Shown: positions 21,670-33,814, counted from the stretch's first letter. The stretch: 64,000 bases of DNA from Serripes groenlandicus (GCA_031761405.1 JASEVX010000096.1:620001-684000), one strand, 5' to 3'. Translations and numbers: made by a program. Notes: generated by a model from the letters alone, not told the origin.

Positions 21670-22685
21670 CGACAGTGATTTGCTCGCAGGATGCGCTGGT
21701 TGATCTGGATGTTCACTCAATTATATTTGTCGGGGCTGGATTTTCCTGGACGCAGCACACTTATAGTCAGTTCCGTGATATACTAATGTTTCTTTTGAAT
21801 AAACTTGATAAAGAGACAATGAGTTGCTTGCATCATGCGCAGGTTGATCTTGGTCTTCACCTGCCGTCAGCATTTTTGCTTGTTTCCTGGAACGCAGCAC
21901 ACTTAGAGTCAGTTCCGTTATATATGATAATTGTTCAGTTGAATAAACGTGGCAAATAGACAATGAATTGGTTATAGGTTGATCTGGATCTTCACTTATC
22001 ACCAACATCTTTGCCTGTTTCCTGAAACGCACAAAACATAGAGTCAGTTCCGTGATATATTAATGTGTCTGTTAAATAAACGTGATAAAGGGAACTTGAG
22101 TTGGTTACAGGTTGATCTGAATCTTCACTTGCCGCCAACATCTTTGCCTGTTTCCCGAAACGCACAACACTTAGAGTCAGTTCCGTGATATACTTATGTG
22201 TCTGTTGAATAAACGTGATAAAGGGAAAGTTTGATCTGGATCTTCACTTGCCGCCAACATCTTTGCCTGTTTCCCGAAACGCACAACACGTAGAGTCAGT
22301 TCCGTGATATACTTATGTGTCTGTTGAATAAACGTGATAAAGGGAAAGTTTGATCTGGATCTTCACTTGCCGCCAACATCTTTGCCTGTTTCCCGAAACG
22401 CACAACACTTAGAGTCAGTTCCGTGATATACTTATGTGTCTGTTGAATAAACGTGATAAAGGGAAAGTTTATTCTGGATCTTCACTTGCCGCCAACATCT
22501 TTGCCTGTTTCCCGAAACGCACAACACTTAGAGTCAGTTCCGTGATATACTCATGTTTCTGAATAAACGTGATAAAGGGAAATTGAGTTGGTTACAGGTT
22601 GATCTGATTCTACACTTGCCGCTAGTATCTGTTTGTCCCGGAACACAGTTCCCGTATAGCCAGCTCTTTGATATGTTATGGTCTG
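21670..22685. repeat. About 119-bp tandem repeat, 8 copies
   Basis: GATAAAGGGAAAGTTTGATC recurs at 22217, 22336 and 22455 (exact 119-bp steps). Older copies towards 21670 carry an extra TGAGTTGGTTACAGG. Each unit includes TTGCCTGTTTCCCGAAACGC and AGAGTCAGTTCCGTGATATA. 119 is not a multiple of three and the minus-strand open frames are not conserved between units. Confidence 0.93.
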
Positions 22686-22696
22686 TGTTGTATAAA

Positions 22697-22860
22697 TCAG
22701 TCTATCTGATAAACAGAAGCTATATTTCTGCACATTCCGGGAAAATGACTTATATACAGTCTGTTATCTCTTTCACAATATATAACTGCATGAGGACCTT
22801 TCATCCCCGGTTGTTCACTGTGGTGATATAATATGAATACTGTTTGATATGATGTATAAC
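22697..22860 (-). pseudogene. NHL C-terminal cassette 6 (most distal)
   Basis: Copy of the last part of the NHL gene, with about 26 bp deleted after the ISPQ codons, which puts a TGA in frame there. After the deletion, the frame resumes as GMKGPHAVIYCERDNRLY then ISHFPGMCRNIASVYQID and a stop. Its loop FPGMCRNIA differs completely from that of the gene. Confidence 0.75.
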
Positions 22861-23050
22861 TCACTATATCTGATACACAGAAGCTGTATGCTTACACAAT
22901 CCGTAATAATGACTAATATAAAGTTTGTTATCTCTTTCACAATATATAACTGCATATGGACGATTCATTCCCAGTGTTCCGTCTTGTACTACTCGTATGG
23001 TTGTACACTGTGGTGATATACTATGAATAATGTTTGATATGATGTATAAC
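22861..23050 (-). pseudogene. NHL C-terminal cassette 5
   Basis: Open from ISPQCTTIRVVQDGTLG through MNRPYAVIYCERDNKLY and ISHYYGLCKHTASVYQI to a TAG, one residue earlier than the gene's own end. It is 9 bp longer than the gene's version in the loop, a whole number of codons. Confidence 0.8.
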
Positions 23051-23243
23051 TCACTCTATCTGTTAAACAGAAACTTTATTGTTGTAAGACGATCCGTAAC
23101 CATGACTAATATAAAGTCTGTTATCTCTTTCACAATATATAACTGCACAAGGAAGTTTCATCCCCGGTGTTCCGTCTTGTACTACTCGTACGGTTGTACA
23201 CTGTGGTGATATAGTATGAATATTGTTTGATATGTTGTATAAT
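23051..23243 (-). pseudogene. NHL C-terminal cassette 4
   Basis: Open from ISPQCTTVRVVQDGTPG through MKLPCAVIYCERDNRLY and ISHGYGSSYNNKVSV. A TAA (23063-23065) replaces the Tyr codon, so the last four residues are lost. The loop is 12 bp longer than in the gene. The minus strand here also contains AATAAA, a potential polyadenylation signal. Confidence 0.8.
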
Positions 23244-23433
23244 TCACTCTATCTGATAAACAGAAACTATATTTTTATACAATCCGTTAATATGACTAAT
23301 ATAAAGTCTGTTATCTCTTTCACAATATATAACTGCATACGGACGTTTCATCCCCGGTGTTCCGTCTTGTACTACTCGTATGGTTGTACACTGTGGTGAT
23401 ATAATATGAATACTATTTGATATGATGTATAAC
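23244..23433 (-). pseudogene. NHL C-terminal cassette 3
   Basis: Fully open from ISPQCTTIRVVQDGTPG through MKRPYAVIYCERDNRLY and ISHINGLYKNIVSVYQIE to TGA. The loop is 9 bp longer than in the gene and unrelated in sequence, while the framework is almost unchanged at nucleotide level. Confidence 0.82.
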
Positions 23434-23614
23434 TCACTCTATCTGATAAATAGAAACTGTTTCGTTATAATGATGACTAATATAAAGTCTGTTATCTCTT
23501 TCACAATATATAACTGCCCATGGAAGTTTCATCCCCGATGTTCCGTCTAGTACTACTCGTATGGTTGTACACTGTGGTGATATAATATGAATACTATTTG
23601 ATATGATGTATAAC
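23434..23614 (-). pseudogene. NHL C-terminal cassette 2 (adjacent to the gene's stop)
   Basis: Fully open, 181 bp, same length as the gene's terminal segment. From ISPQ to the stop it differs from the gene at four codons, all of which change the amino acid (Val/Ile, Ile/Val, Gln/Leu, Gln/Glu). It ends SHHYNETVSIYQIE and TGA. About 20 bp separate the gene's TGA from the start of homology. No ATG, and no good polypyrimidine tract before a possible acceptor (CAAATAG). Confidence 0.85.
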
Positions 23615-25339
23615 TCACTCTATCTGATAAATAGAAACTGTTTGGTTATAATGATGACTAATATAAAGTCTGTTATCTCTTTCACAATATATAACTGCCC
23701 ATGGAAGTTTCATCCCCGATGTTCCGTCTTGTATTACTCGTACGGTTGTACACTGTGGTGATATAATATAAATACTACTTGAGCCGTACTCAGCTATATA
23801 AATGTTATCTTCTCTATCTACTGCCATACCGCGTGGAGACACCAGTTTATCATGTGTATATACATGTTGTACATTACCGTCTAGATCCATACTCGTTACA
23901 CTGTGGTTACCCCTATCTGATACGTAAAGCGTGCTCTGATCTCTACTCAGTACAATATATTGGGGCGTTTTAAACATTGTTTGTCCTCTGATATCAGTTG
24001 TTATTGTTTTCAATATTTTCCCACCTAAATCAATGATTTTTACGCAGCCAGGATTTACGAAAGAACAAATAAATGTATTGTTTGTATAAACAATACCACG
24101 ACTCTTACCACCAATGTCCACTTCCTTCATTACAGACAATGTCTTACCAACCTTTATGAATGCGAGTTTATTGTTACATGTAACGACGATCTGATCTTGT
24201 TCTACACGTGTTATATCCCATGGCTTTGTAGGTAGTTGTATACAGGATATCACCTTGTTAGTGTTAACGTCAACAATCTTTACACTGGAGTTAAGATTAT
24301 CAGCCAAAGCCAGCATGTTGTTGTCTAACATAACTCCCCCTGTAATCCAGCAGTTGTATTTATCTGTAGAATGTTGAAGATCGACTTCACCAACATATCT
24401 CAATGATACCGGCTTATTCGGTGCAGATGTCTTCACCTCTGTCTCAATCTTTGTTTTTCCTTCTTTTTTCATTTTATTTTCCAAATCTCCAAGTTTTTTT
24501 CCTGCTTTGAGAGACTGTATTATTGTCTCATTCGGCCGAAACATATAGTCTCTTATTGTACATTGGTTATTTAACTCTGTCGTCAAACTTTCAAATTGTT
24601 GAATTTGATTTTGCGCCTTTTTAGCAGAGATCACCAATTGTCGTTGTTGTTTGTATGTTTTCTGTTTTTCCATATTACTGGACATCTCGTTAAGGTCAGC
24701 AATAATCGCATCACACGCTGTAGACGCTGACTCAGTTGATTTGGTATCCTTGTCCCGTACGGTCTGGGCCTCTATCAAGGTACTTTGTTCGAGGGAATCT
24801 AAAATCTGGTTTATCTCAGTCCTGAATTTCTTTACTTCAGAAACAAACGTCATGTGGATATGACCCACGTCATCCCTTTTTCTCAATGCAATTTTTTTCG
24901 TATTTTGCAGTAGTTGAGATAGATCGCCTATTGCGCTCATCAGAGATGTATACTCTTTACTTGTTTCGAATTCTATAGCAATATCGTCAATATACTCTAC
25001 TTTACACTGTTTGTGTTCTATAGTGGCACAAACAGAACAGCAGCAATCATCGTGAATATTACAGTAGTATTCTACGAATTTCCCTTTATGTTTAGTACAC
25101 ATACTTTCCTTCGATGACGCACACTTCTGTTTTGGCATACTGTCTCGGTCTAACAATGGATGGTGTTTAGACAGTTTGCTTCTTCTGTGTACTTTCGAAC
25201 AGGTATTACAAAAGAACTCGTTGCAAACTGTACAATAAAATACGGCATTTTCTTCTTCATCTTCGCCTTGACATGGGTCACAGAGAATACCAGTACTCAA
25301 GTCATCGCTGCCTACCTGTCTCCTACCCGATACCTCCAT
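23615..25339 (-). CDS. TRIM-like B-box / coiled-coil / NHL-repeat protein, RING-less
   Basis: A 574-residue single-exon protein. I start it at the ATG at 25337-25339 (G at -3 and +4), because three codons further upstream only a TTG is found next to a likely splice acceptor. Residues 20-60 form a B-box1-like zinc site (CDPC, CTVC, CNTC, HH). Residues 81-115 form B-box2 (CTKH, YYCNIHDDCCCSVC, H). About 125-270 is a predicted coiled coil. About 300-574 is an NHL-type beta-propeller with repeats such as VSPRGMAVDREDNIYIAEYG. No RING precedes the B boxes, so direct ubiquitin-ligase activity is not expected from this chain. Such proteins act as scaffolds or recognition factors in cytoplasmic immune or RNA pathways and form large families in bivalves. 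The last 54 residues (521-574) are repeated five times downstream. Exact function is not known. Confidence 0.92.
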   Translation of the reverse strand: MEVSGRRQVGSDDLSTGILCDPCQGEDEEENAVFYCTVCNEFFCNTCSKVHRRSKLSKHHPLLDRDSMPKQKCASSKESMCTKHKGKFVEYYCNIHDDCCCSVCATIEHKQCKVEYIDDIAIEFETSKEYTSLMSAIGDLSQLLQNTKKIALRKRDDVGHIHMTFVSEVKKFRTEINQILDSLEQSTLIEAQTVRDKDTKSTESASTACDAIIADLNEMSSNMEKQKTYKQQRQLVISAKKAQNQIQQFESLTTELNNQCTIRDYMFRPNETIIQSLKAGKKLGDLENKMKKEGKTKIETEVKTSAPNKPVSLRYVGEVDLQHSTDKYNCWITGGVMLDNNMLALADNLNSSVKIVDVNTNKVISCIQLPTKPWDITRVEQDQIVVTCNNKLAFIKVGKTLSVMKEVDIGGKSRGIVYTNNTFICSFVNPGCVKIIDLGGKILKTITTDIRGQTMFKTPQYIVLSRDQSTLYVSDRGNHSVTSMDLDGNVQHVYTHDKLVSPRGMAVDREDNIYIAEYGSSSIYIISPQCTTVRVIQDGTSGMKLPWAVIYCERDNRLYISHHYNQTVSIYQIE

Positions 25340-25356
25340 ATCTGGCAAGAATTTCT
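25340..25356 (-). other. Candidate 3' splice site in the 5' leader of the NHL gene
   Basis: On the minus strand TTTTTATATATTTCAG ends at 25355, followed by 15 bases and the ATG. This suggests a 5' UTR intron with the whole coding region in the last exon. The polypyrimidine tract is only moderate and the upstream exon is not identified. Confidence 0.45.
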
Positions 25357-25899
25357 GAAATATATAAAAAGTTCAGTTTATCACGACAAGCATGAAACAT
25401 TCGAATGTCATAGCTCTCAAACGTCTTCTAATCTAAACTAGTCATGTATATATGGCGGAACGGACGACTTCTGTAATTTAAAGATGAACATCTCATGTAA
25501 TACGTGTAAGTATGTGTCAAATGCAGGCAATGGGTTATTGATGAACAATAAAGTGTCAAATTATTGCATTTACGAGTTTTTATTTCGTTTTTGTCTCGTC
25601 TGTTTGAAGAAGTTGTAAATATATTGCAAATGGTTTCAATTAAATTCGAATTTATATATGCATACTTTTAAAATGTTGAATTAAACATATACACTGCTAT
25701 GACATTTGTTTTAAGAGTTGCTGTTAGTATAATGTTATAGTAACTGTGGATAAGCGTCATTCGGACATGCATTGATTAAATGTAGTCATTTGAGAATAAA
25801 GTACGTTATTTTTTAAAAAGAAAAATGAAACATCCAACTTTGTTTCTAAGTAATGAACATGTTGAAGTAAATATGATACTAATACCTATTTGAATGTAT
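25357..25899. other. Upstream region of the NHL gene
   Basis: AT-rich, non-repetitive sequence between the gene and a 3.4-kb minisatellite. A promoter or first exon may lie here, but I see no TATA box or initiator that I can defend. Confidence 0.4.
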
Positions 25900-28800
25900 T
25901 GAATACTCGTAGATAAAAGATTATACGCGTACGTTACCACTATATACATACACATACATACACAGTCTTACTTCCTCTATATGTACTTCTGAAAGATCAT
26001 ACACGTACGTTACCACTATAAACACACACATACATAAACAGTCTTACTTCCTCTATATGTACTTCTGAAAGATTATACGCGTACGTTACCACTATAAACA
26101 TACACATACAGATACAGTCTTACTTCCTCTATATGTACTTCTGAAAGATTATACACGTACGTTACCACTATAAACACACACATACATACACAGTCTTACT
26201 TCCTCTATATGTACTTCTGAAAGATTATACGCGTACGTTACCACTATAAACACACACATACATACACAGTCTTACTTCCTCTATATGTACTTCTGAAAGA
26301 TTATACGCGTACGTTACCACTATAAACATACACATACAGACACAGTCTTACTTTCTCTATATGTAATTCTGAAAGATTATACGCGTAAGTTACCAATATA
26401 AACATACACATACATACACAGTCTTACTTTCTCTATATGTAATTCTGAAAGATTATACGCGTACGTTACCACTATAAAAACACAAATACAGACACAGTCT
26501 TACTTCCTCTATATGTACTTCTGAAAGATTATAGGCGTACGTTACCACTATAAACACACACATACATACACAGGCTTACTTCCTCTATCTGTACTTCTGA
26601 AAGATTATACGCGTACGTTACTACTATTAACACAAACATACAGACACAGTCTTACTTCCTCTGTATAAACACAAACATGAATACCGAAAAAAGCTTACTT
26701 CCTCTTTAGGTACTTCTGAATGATTATACGCGTACGTTACCACTTTAAACACATACAGACACAGTCACTGTCTTACTTACACTTTAGGTATTTCTGAAAG
26801 ATTATACGCGTACGTTACTACTATACACACACATACAGACACGGTCTTACTTCCTCTGTATGTATTTCTGAAAGATTATACGAGAACGTTACCACTATAA
26901 ACACACATACTGATACAATCTAACTTCCTCCGTAGGTACTTCTGAAAGATCATACGCAAACGTTACTACTATAAACACTCATATACATGCACAGTCTTAC
27001 TTCCTCTATATGTATTTCTGAAAGATTATACGCGTACGTTACCACTATAAACACACACATACACACACATTCTTACTTTTTCTTTATGTACTTCTGAAAG
27101 ATTATACGCATACATTACCACTATAAAAACACATACAGACACAGTCTTACTTCCTCTTTATGTACTTCTGAAAGATTATACGCGTACGTTACTACTCTAA
27201 ACACACACATACATGCACAATCGTACTTACACTTTAGGTACTTCTGAAAGATTATACGCGTACGTTTCTAATATAGACACACATACAGACACAGTCTTAC
27301 TTCCGATTCATGGACTTCTGAAAGATTATACGCGTACGTTACTACTTTAAACACACATACAGACACAGTCTTACTTCCTCTATATGTACTTCTGAATGAT
27401 TATACGCGTACGTTACCACTATAAACACACACACTGATACAATATAACTTCCTTTGTAGGTACTTCTGAAAGATTATACGCAAACGTTACTACTATAAAT
27501 ACACACACATACGCATCCTTATTTACACGTTAGGTACTTCTGAAAGATTATACGCGTACGTTAGCCCTATAAACACACATACTGCTACACTCTTACTTCC
27601 TCTTTATGTACTTCTGAAAGATTATACGCATACGTCACTACTATAAACACACACAAAGACAGTTTTACTTACACTTTAGGTATTTCTGAAAGATTATACG
27701 CGTACGTTACTACTATAAACACACATACTGCTACACTCTAACTTCCTCTTTATGTACTTCTGAAAAAATATACACGTACGTTACCTCTATAAAGACACAT
27801 ACATACACAGTCTTACTTCCTCTTTGTGTACTTCTGAAAGATTATACGCGTACGTTACTACTATAAACACACACATACATGCACAGTCTTACTTACACTT
27901 TAGGTACTTCTGAAAGATTATACGCGTACGTTACCACTATAAACACACATACTGACACAATCTAACCTCCTTTGTAGGTACTTCTGAAAGATTATAAGCA
28001 AACGTTACAACTATAAACACATACACAGACACGTTCTTACTTACACGTTAGGTACTTCAGAAATATTATACGCGTACGTTAGCCCTATAAACACACATAC
28101 TGCCACTCTCTAACTGCCTCATTATGTACTTCTGAAAGATTATACGCATACGTTCTTAATTACACTTTAGGTAGTTCTGAAAGATTATACGCGTACGTTA
28201 CTACCATAGACACACATATACACATTCTTCTTTTCTCTTTATGTACTTCTGAAAGATTATACGCGTACATTGACACTATAAACACACGTATAGACACAGT
28301 CTTACTTCCTCTGTAGATACTTCTGAACGATAATACGCGTACGTTGCCACTTTAAACACACATACAGACACAGTCTTACTTCCTCTTTATGTACTTATGA
28401 AAGATTATACGCGTACGTTACCAATATACACATACACAGTCTTACTTCCTCTATATGTACTTATGAAAGATTATACGCGTACATTACCACTATACACACA
28501 CATACTGACACAATCTAACTTCCTCTGTAGATACTTCTGAAAGATTATACGCGTACGTTACTTCTATAAACACACACAGAGACACATTTTTACTTCCTCT
28601 GTAAGTACTTCTGAAAGATTATACGCGTACATAACCACTATAAACACACACATACAGAATCTAACTTACAATTTATGTACTTCTGAAAGATTATACGTGT
28701 ACGTTGTAACTATAAACACGCATACATACATAATCTAACTTACTCTTTAGATACTTCTGAAAGAATATACGCGTACGTTGCCACTATAAACACGCATACA

Positions 28801-29270
28801 GACACAGTCTTACTTCTTCTTTAGGTACTTCTGAAAGTATTTACGCGTACGTTACTACTATAAATAGACATACAGACACAGTCATACTTCCTCTTTAGGT
28901 AATTATGTCTACGTTACTACTATGAACACACAAACACACACAAAAACACAAACACAACCTTACTTGCTCTTTAGTTAATTGTGATTGTTGTTATGTATCC
29001 GTTATCACTATAAATACACACACCCAAACACATACACAAACATACACAAACATACACAACCTTACTTGCTCTTTAGGTAATTGTGATAGGTTGTATGTAT
29101 TTGTTATCACTATAAACACGCTCACACATATACAGACACAATTTTACTTCCTGTTTAGGTAATTGTGATAGATGGTATGTGTATGTTACCACTATAAACA
29201 CACACGTACATATACAATCTTACTTCCTCATTATGGTATTGTGATAGATTATACGCGAACATTATCACTA
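25900..29270. repeat. 76-bp minisatellite, about 43 copies
   Basis: Unit contains TACTTCTGAAAGATTATACG, CGTACGTTACCACTATAAAC and a CA-rich ACACACATACATACACAGTC. Starts of GAAAGAT at 25991, 26067, 26143 and 26219 give exact 76-bp steps. Copies 25.9-26.5 kb are most alike. Towards 28.9-29.27 kb the unit shifts to a variant (AATTGTGATAGATTATACG) and passes into a pure CA tract. Related fragments occur at 36935-36990 and 38285-38560. Confidence 0.95.
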
Positions 29271-29340
29271 TAAACACACACACACACACACGCACACACA
29301 CACACACACACATATAGACAGACAGACATACAGACAGACG

Positions 29341-29464
<124 letters not shown>

Positions 29465-30538
29465 CACACACACACACACACACAGACAGACAGACATATA
29501 TACATAAACATAAACATAAATACAGATAGACATAAATGCAGATAGGCATACATTCAAAGACACATGATTACATGCAGATATACACACATACATACATAGG
29601 GATATACATACATAATGATAGACATACATGATGATACATATATATAGAGAGACAGATAGACATACAAACGCATAGACACATAAACATACTTATTGACATG
29701 CATATAGACATACAGGCAGATGAACAGTTACACCAACGGATAGACGGAGAGAAAGACGGGCATACATATATACAAAGAGATAGACGGACACATACACGTA
29801 CACAGACATATAGGCATACAGACGCATAGAATATACAGATAAACATACAGACTGACATACGCACGTATATTCATGCATACAGACACACAGGCAGATTGAC
29901 AGTTACACCAACAGATAGACATATAGGCATACAGACGCATAGAATATACAGATAAACATACAGACTGACATACGCACGTATATTCATGCATACAGACACA
30001 CAGGCAGATTGACAGTTACACCAACAGATAGACAGAGAGATAGACGGACATACGTATATACATAAACATAAAGACAAAAATACAGATAGACATACACTCA
30101 GATGGACGTAAATTCAGAGAGGCATACATTCAAAGACACATGCTAAATGCATATAAATACATAGTGATAGACATACATAATGATAGACACACGATGATGG
30201 ACATATATATATATATATACACATACATAGACAGATAGACATACAAACGCATAGACAGATTAACATACACACGTATAGACATGCATACAGGCATACAGGC
30301 AGATGAACAGTTACACCAACGGATAGACGGAGAGAAAGACGGGCATACGTATATACCTAAACATAAAGACATAAATACAGATAGACATACACTCAGATAG
30401 ACATAAATTCAGATAGGCATACATTCAAAGACACATCAATAAATGCAGATATACATACATGCATACATAGTGATAGACACACGATGACAGACATACACGG
30501 TGATAGACATACATACACAAATAGACATACACATACAC

Positions 30539-30684
<146 letters not shown>

Positions 30685-31036
30685 ATACATATTGACATAC
30701 ATACGTATATACATTCATACAGACAGATTGACAGCTACACCAACAGATAGACGGACATACATATATACATAAACTCAAAGACATAAATACAGATAGACAT
30801 ATACTCAGATAGACATACATTCAGGGACACCTGCATACATGCTGATAGACATACACAATGATAGACACACGATGATAGACGTATATGAGGATAGACATAC
30901 ATAGACAAATAGACATACATATACATAGACAGATAGACATACAAACACATTTACACCAACAGATAGACGGACATACATAAACATAAAGACATTCAGATAG
31001 GCATACATTCAAAGACACATAAATAAATGCAGATAT

Positions 31037-31137
31037 ACATACATACATACATACATACATACATACATACATACATACATACATACATACATACATACAT
31101 ACATACATACATACATACATACATACATACATACATA
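31037..31137. repeat. (CATA)n tract
   Basis: About 25 uninterrupted CATA units. Confidence 0.97.
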
Positions 31138-31640
31138 GTGATAGACACACGATGACAGACATACATACACAAATAGACATACACAGATAGATAGATAGAT
31201 AAACATACATATTGACATAAATACGTATATACATTCATACAGACAGATTGACAGCTACACCAACAGATAGACGGACATACATACATAAACTCAAAGACAT
31301 AAATACAGATAGACATATACTCAGATAGACATACATTCAGGGACACATGCATAAATGCTGATAGACATACACAATGATAGACACACGATGATAGACATAC
31401 ATAGACATACAGATACATAGACAGATAGACGGACATACATAAACATAAAGACATTCAGATAGGAATAAATTCAAAGACACATGAATAAATGCTGATAGAC
31501 ATACACAATGATAGACACACGATGATAGACATACATAGACATACAGATACATAGACAGATAGACGGACATACATAAACATAAAGACATTCAGATAGGCAT
31601 AAATTCAAAGACACATGAATAAATGCAGACACGAAACACC

Positions 31641-32069
31641 CTTGAGCAGAAGAAACACGCCAACCTGTAGTATTTTGGAAAGTAGCATATATAGATATAT
31701 ATATACAAACACTCAATTAGGAGAAAGTACACCAGTGTGATACCCAAACGGATCGCAAATGTACGTATTCCACTTTTGTTCCGTCTCGCAAACGTTTAAA
31801 AGTAGCCCGATCCTAGGTTGTTTTGGCATTTGGTGGTGGAAGAAACTCTTCTCTATCCAGCCATACCATCGGTTCGGCTTAGATCACTATATTTAAAAAA
31901 TAGCCCATTCGAATATTTTCACATACCGGTCTCACACTAGTACTAATTAACTTAAGTGTAAATCAAATCGCATTGCAAATCTTCATATAAACTTTACATA
32001 TACATATAGTTGTACACATGAAAACAAATTGTAATCTCACACACACACACACACACACGCATACATGTA
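31641..32069. other. Spacer, ends in a (CA)n tract
   Basis: Non-repetitive apart from the (AC)n at 32040-32058. No gene was recognised. Confidence 0.5.
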
Positions 32070-33043
32070 TTTGGTGTCAAACGGGGACATGTGTTATAAC
32101 CACTAGAAATGGGGACTTCTTTAATGTTGGTTCTAAGACGCTCAAATTACGTTGACAAGGTCAGAGTAATATCTACATCGACTGAAATATAATACTTTGA
32201 CTGTACAAGCAATATAAAGGGATGTGAATATATGCAAACTAACCGGGGACACACTCTTAACACATAACCGGGGACACACTTAACACTTGTTTTTCAGAAG
32301 GAAATGGGGGACAATTGATATCATAGGAAAATACATGTCATGCAATCAGGTAAAATGACATATTTACGAGACTGTAATAAGCTACACAGAACAAATCTTT
32401 GCACTATTATTAGTTAAAAACGTAAATTGTCAAACTTAATCATTACCAGACCATAAACGAATGCATCCTTTTCACGTATTTTTTAAGAACTTCAACTTTA
32501 TTATTTCTATTTTTCAATATCCTACGACGGTTCATGCATATTAACGTCTTTGAAATATGTACGTATAAGTGATAATATCTCAAAACATTTGATCAAATAC
32601 CATTATGAAATGTTATGTTCAAATGATGTTCTTTAACACAGATATATATTTGTATGATACAAATGAACAAACATACGTTAAACTACGGGTTAATGCGTAT
32701 GAGTGTGTCATTTGTCTAAACTACGGATAAATGGGGACCGAGTGTGCCATTTGTCTACACTACGGATAAATGGTGACCGAGTGTGTCATTTGTCTAAACT
32801 AAGGCTAATTGGGGACAAAAGTGTATCAGCACCGATTCCGAGTGTAATCTTTGCACCGTACTAGTATGATGAATTGGGGCCATGGGTTATTTCACAGAGA
32901 TTTTACCATGAGATACTTGTTTTATCCTGTTTTACTTGTTTTACTTAGATTTAATCATTTGACAAACGGGGACGTCCCCGTTTATTGGTGTGTCCCCAAT
33001 TAGAAGGTGTGTATACATATAAATGTCCCCAATTGACACCAAA
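32070..33043. mobile_element. Non-autonomous terminal-inverted-repeat element with GGGGAC motifs
   Basis: Left end TTTGGTGTCAAACGGGGACA and right end TGTCCCCAATTGACACCAAA form about 20 bp of terminal inverted repeat. The motif GGGGAC or its complement occurs roughly a dozen times inside. The perfect palindrome AAACGGGGACGTCCCCGTTT is at 32964-32983. A roughly 60-bp block around GGGGACCGAGTGTGCCATTT is repeated three times (32690-32810). There is no coding capacity. The element sits inside a (CA)n tract, with CATAC on both sides as a possible target duplication. Confidence 0.7.
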
Positions 33044-33074
33044 CACATACGCACACACACACACACACACGTTT

Positions 33075-33430
33075 ACCGCCTCGGTTTTGAAGTGCTAGAG
33101 GGTTCGCGTTGTGTGCAGGAGGTCGCAGGTTCGATACCCGGCCGGGTCATACAAAGTATTAAGTAATATGTTTTCCTCCTTGGTGCTCAGGGTTGTTTAG
33201 TTAGCATTACGACTGGCTCACAGGTGTCGAATAGACTGACACGTAGTAACGGTAACTTTCCCAGGAAAGTCCTTTATATAACATGAATGTTTAGTTAGCA
33301 GGGTTGTTTAGTTAGCATTACGACTGGCTCACAGGTGTCGATTAGACTAACACGTAGTAGCGGTAACTTTCCCAGAAAAGTCCTTTATATAACATGAATG
33401 TTGCGGAAAGCAGTGAACAAAAAAACATAA
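33075..33430 (+). mobile_element. tRNA-derived SINE with internal 111-bp duplication
   Basis: The head ACCGCCTCGGTTTTGAAGTG with B box GGTTCGATACCCGGCC is well kept. The body AGGGTTGTTTAGTTAGCATT begins at 33189 and again at 33300, so about 111 bp of body and tail are doubled. The tail GTTGCGGAAAGCAGTGAAC is seen near 33400. Confidence 0.75.
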
Positions 33431-33539
33431 AACAAATAGAATATGTTTCACGCCACATCTGAACAAATCGACATCAGATAGTGGATAGTGATACAATATA
33501 TGTACCACCTGTTAGATGTTCTTATTATAGCGTGTTCCT

Positions 33540-33775
33540 TGGGAGTGGTGGACCGGAATTCGATTACCGGCCATCACATTCCGAATACTTTAAAATGTGT
33601 ACTTAGTGTATCCCTCCTTCGGGTTCAGGGTTGAGGGGATAACATTACGATTAATACATCTTTGTTAGGATAGAGGATACCAATCATACTTGTTTATTGC
33701 GCAGGAAACGCCGAGAGATAACTAGAGTGCTGAAGAAACGACATAAAACACCCCCATTCACTTAACAAGAGAAAT
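33540..33775 (+). mobile_element. Second SINE-related copy, head degenerate
   Basis: GGTGGACCGGAATTCGATTA then CCGGCCATCACATTCCGAAT (B-box region). The body has GGGTTGAGGGGATAACATTACG and the tail GAAACGCCGAGAGATAACTA then CGACATAAAACACCCCCATT. The A-box half is weak. Confidence 0.6.
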
Positions 33776-33814
33776 ACAATTCATATAGAATAATTTAATA
33801 CTCGATCTATTGAT

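Noticed and set aside
21721..22032. Repeated RKQAKML...DQP frame on the minus strand
   Set aside because: Falls in the 119-bp array; the unit is not a multiple of three and the frame is lost in the other units.
25346..25348. TTG as the start of the NHL protein
   Set aside because: An ATG with good context lies three codons downstream, and the TTG sits directly after a likely splice acceptor.
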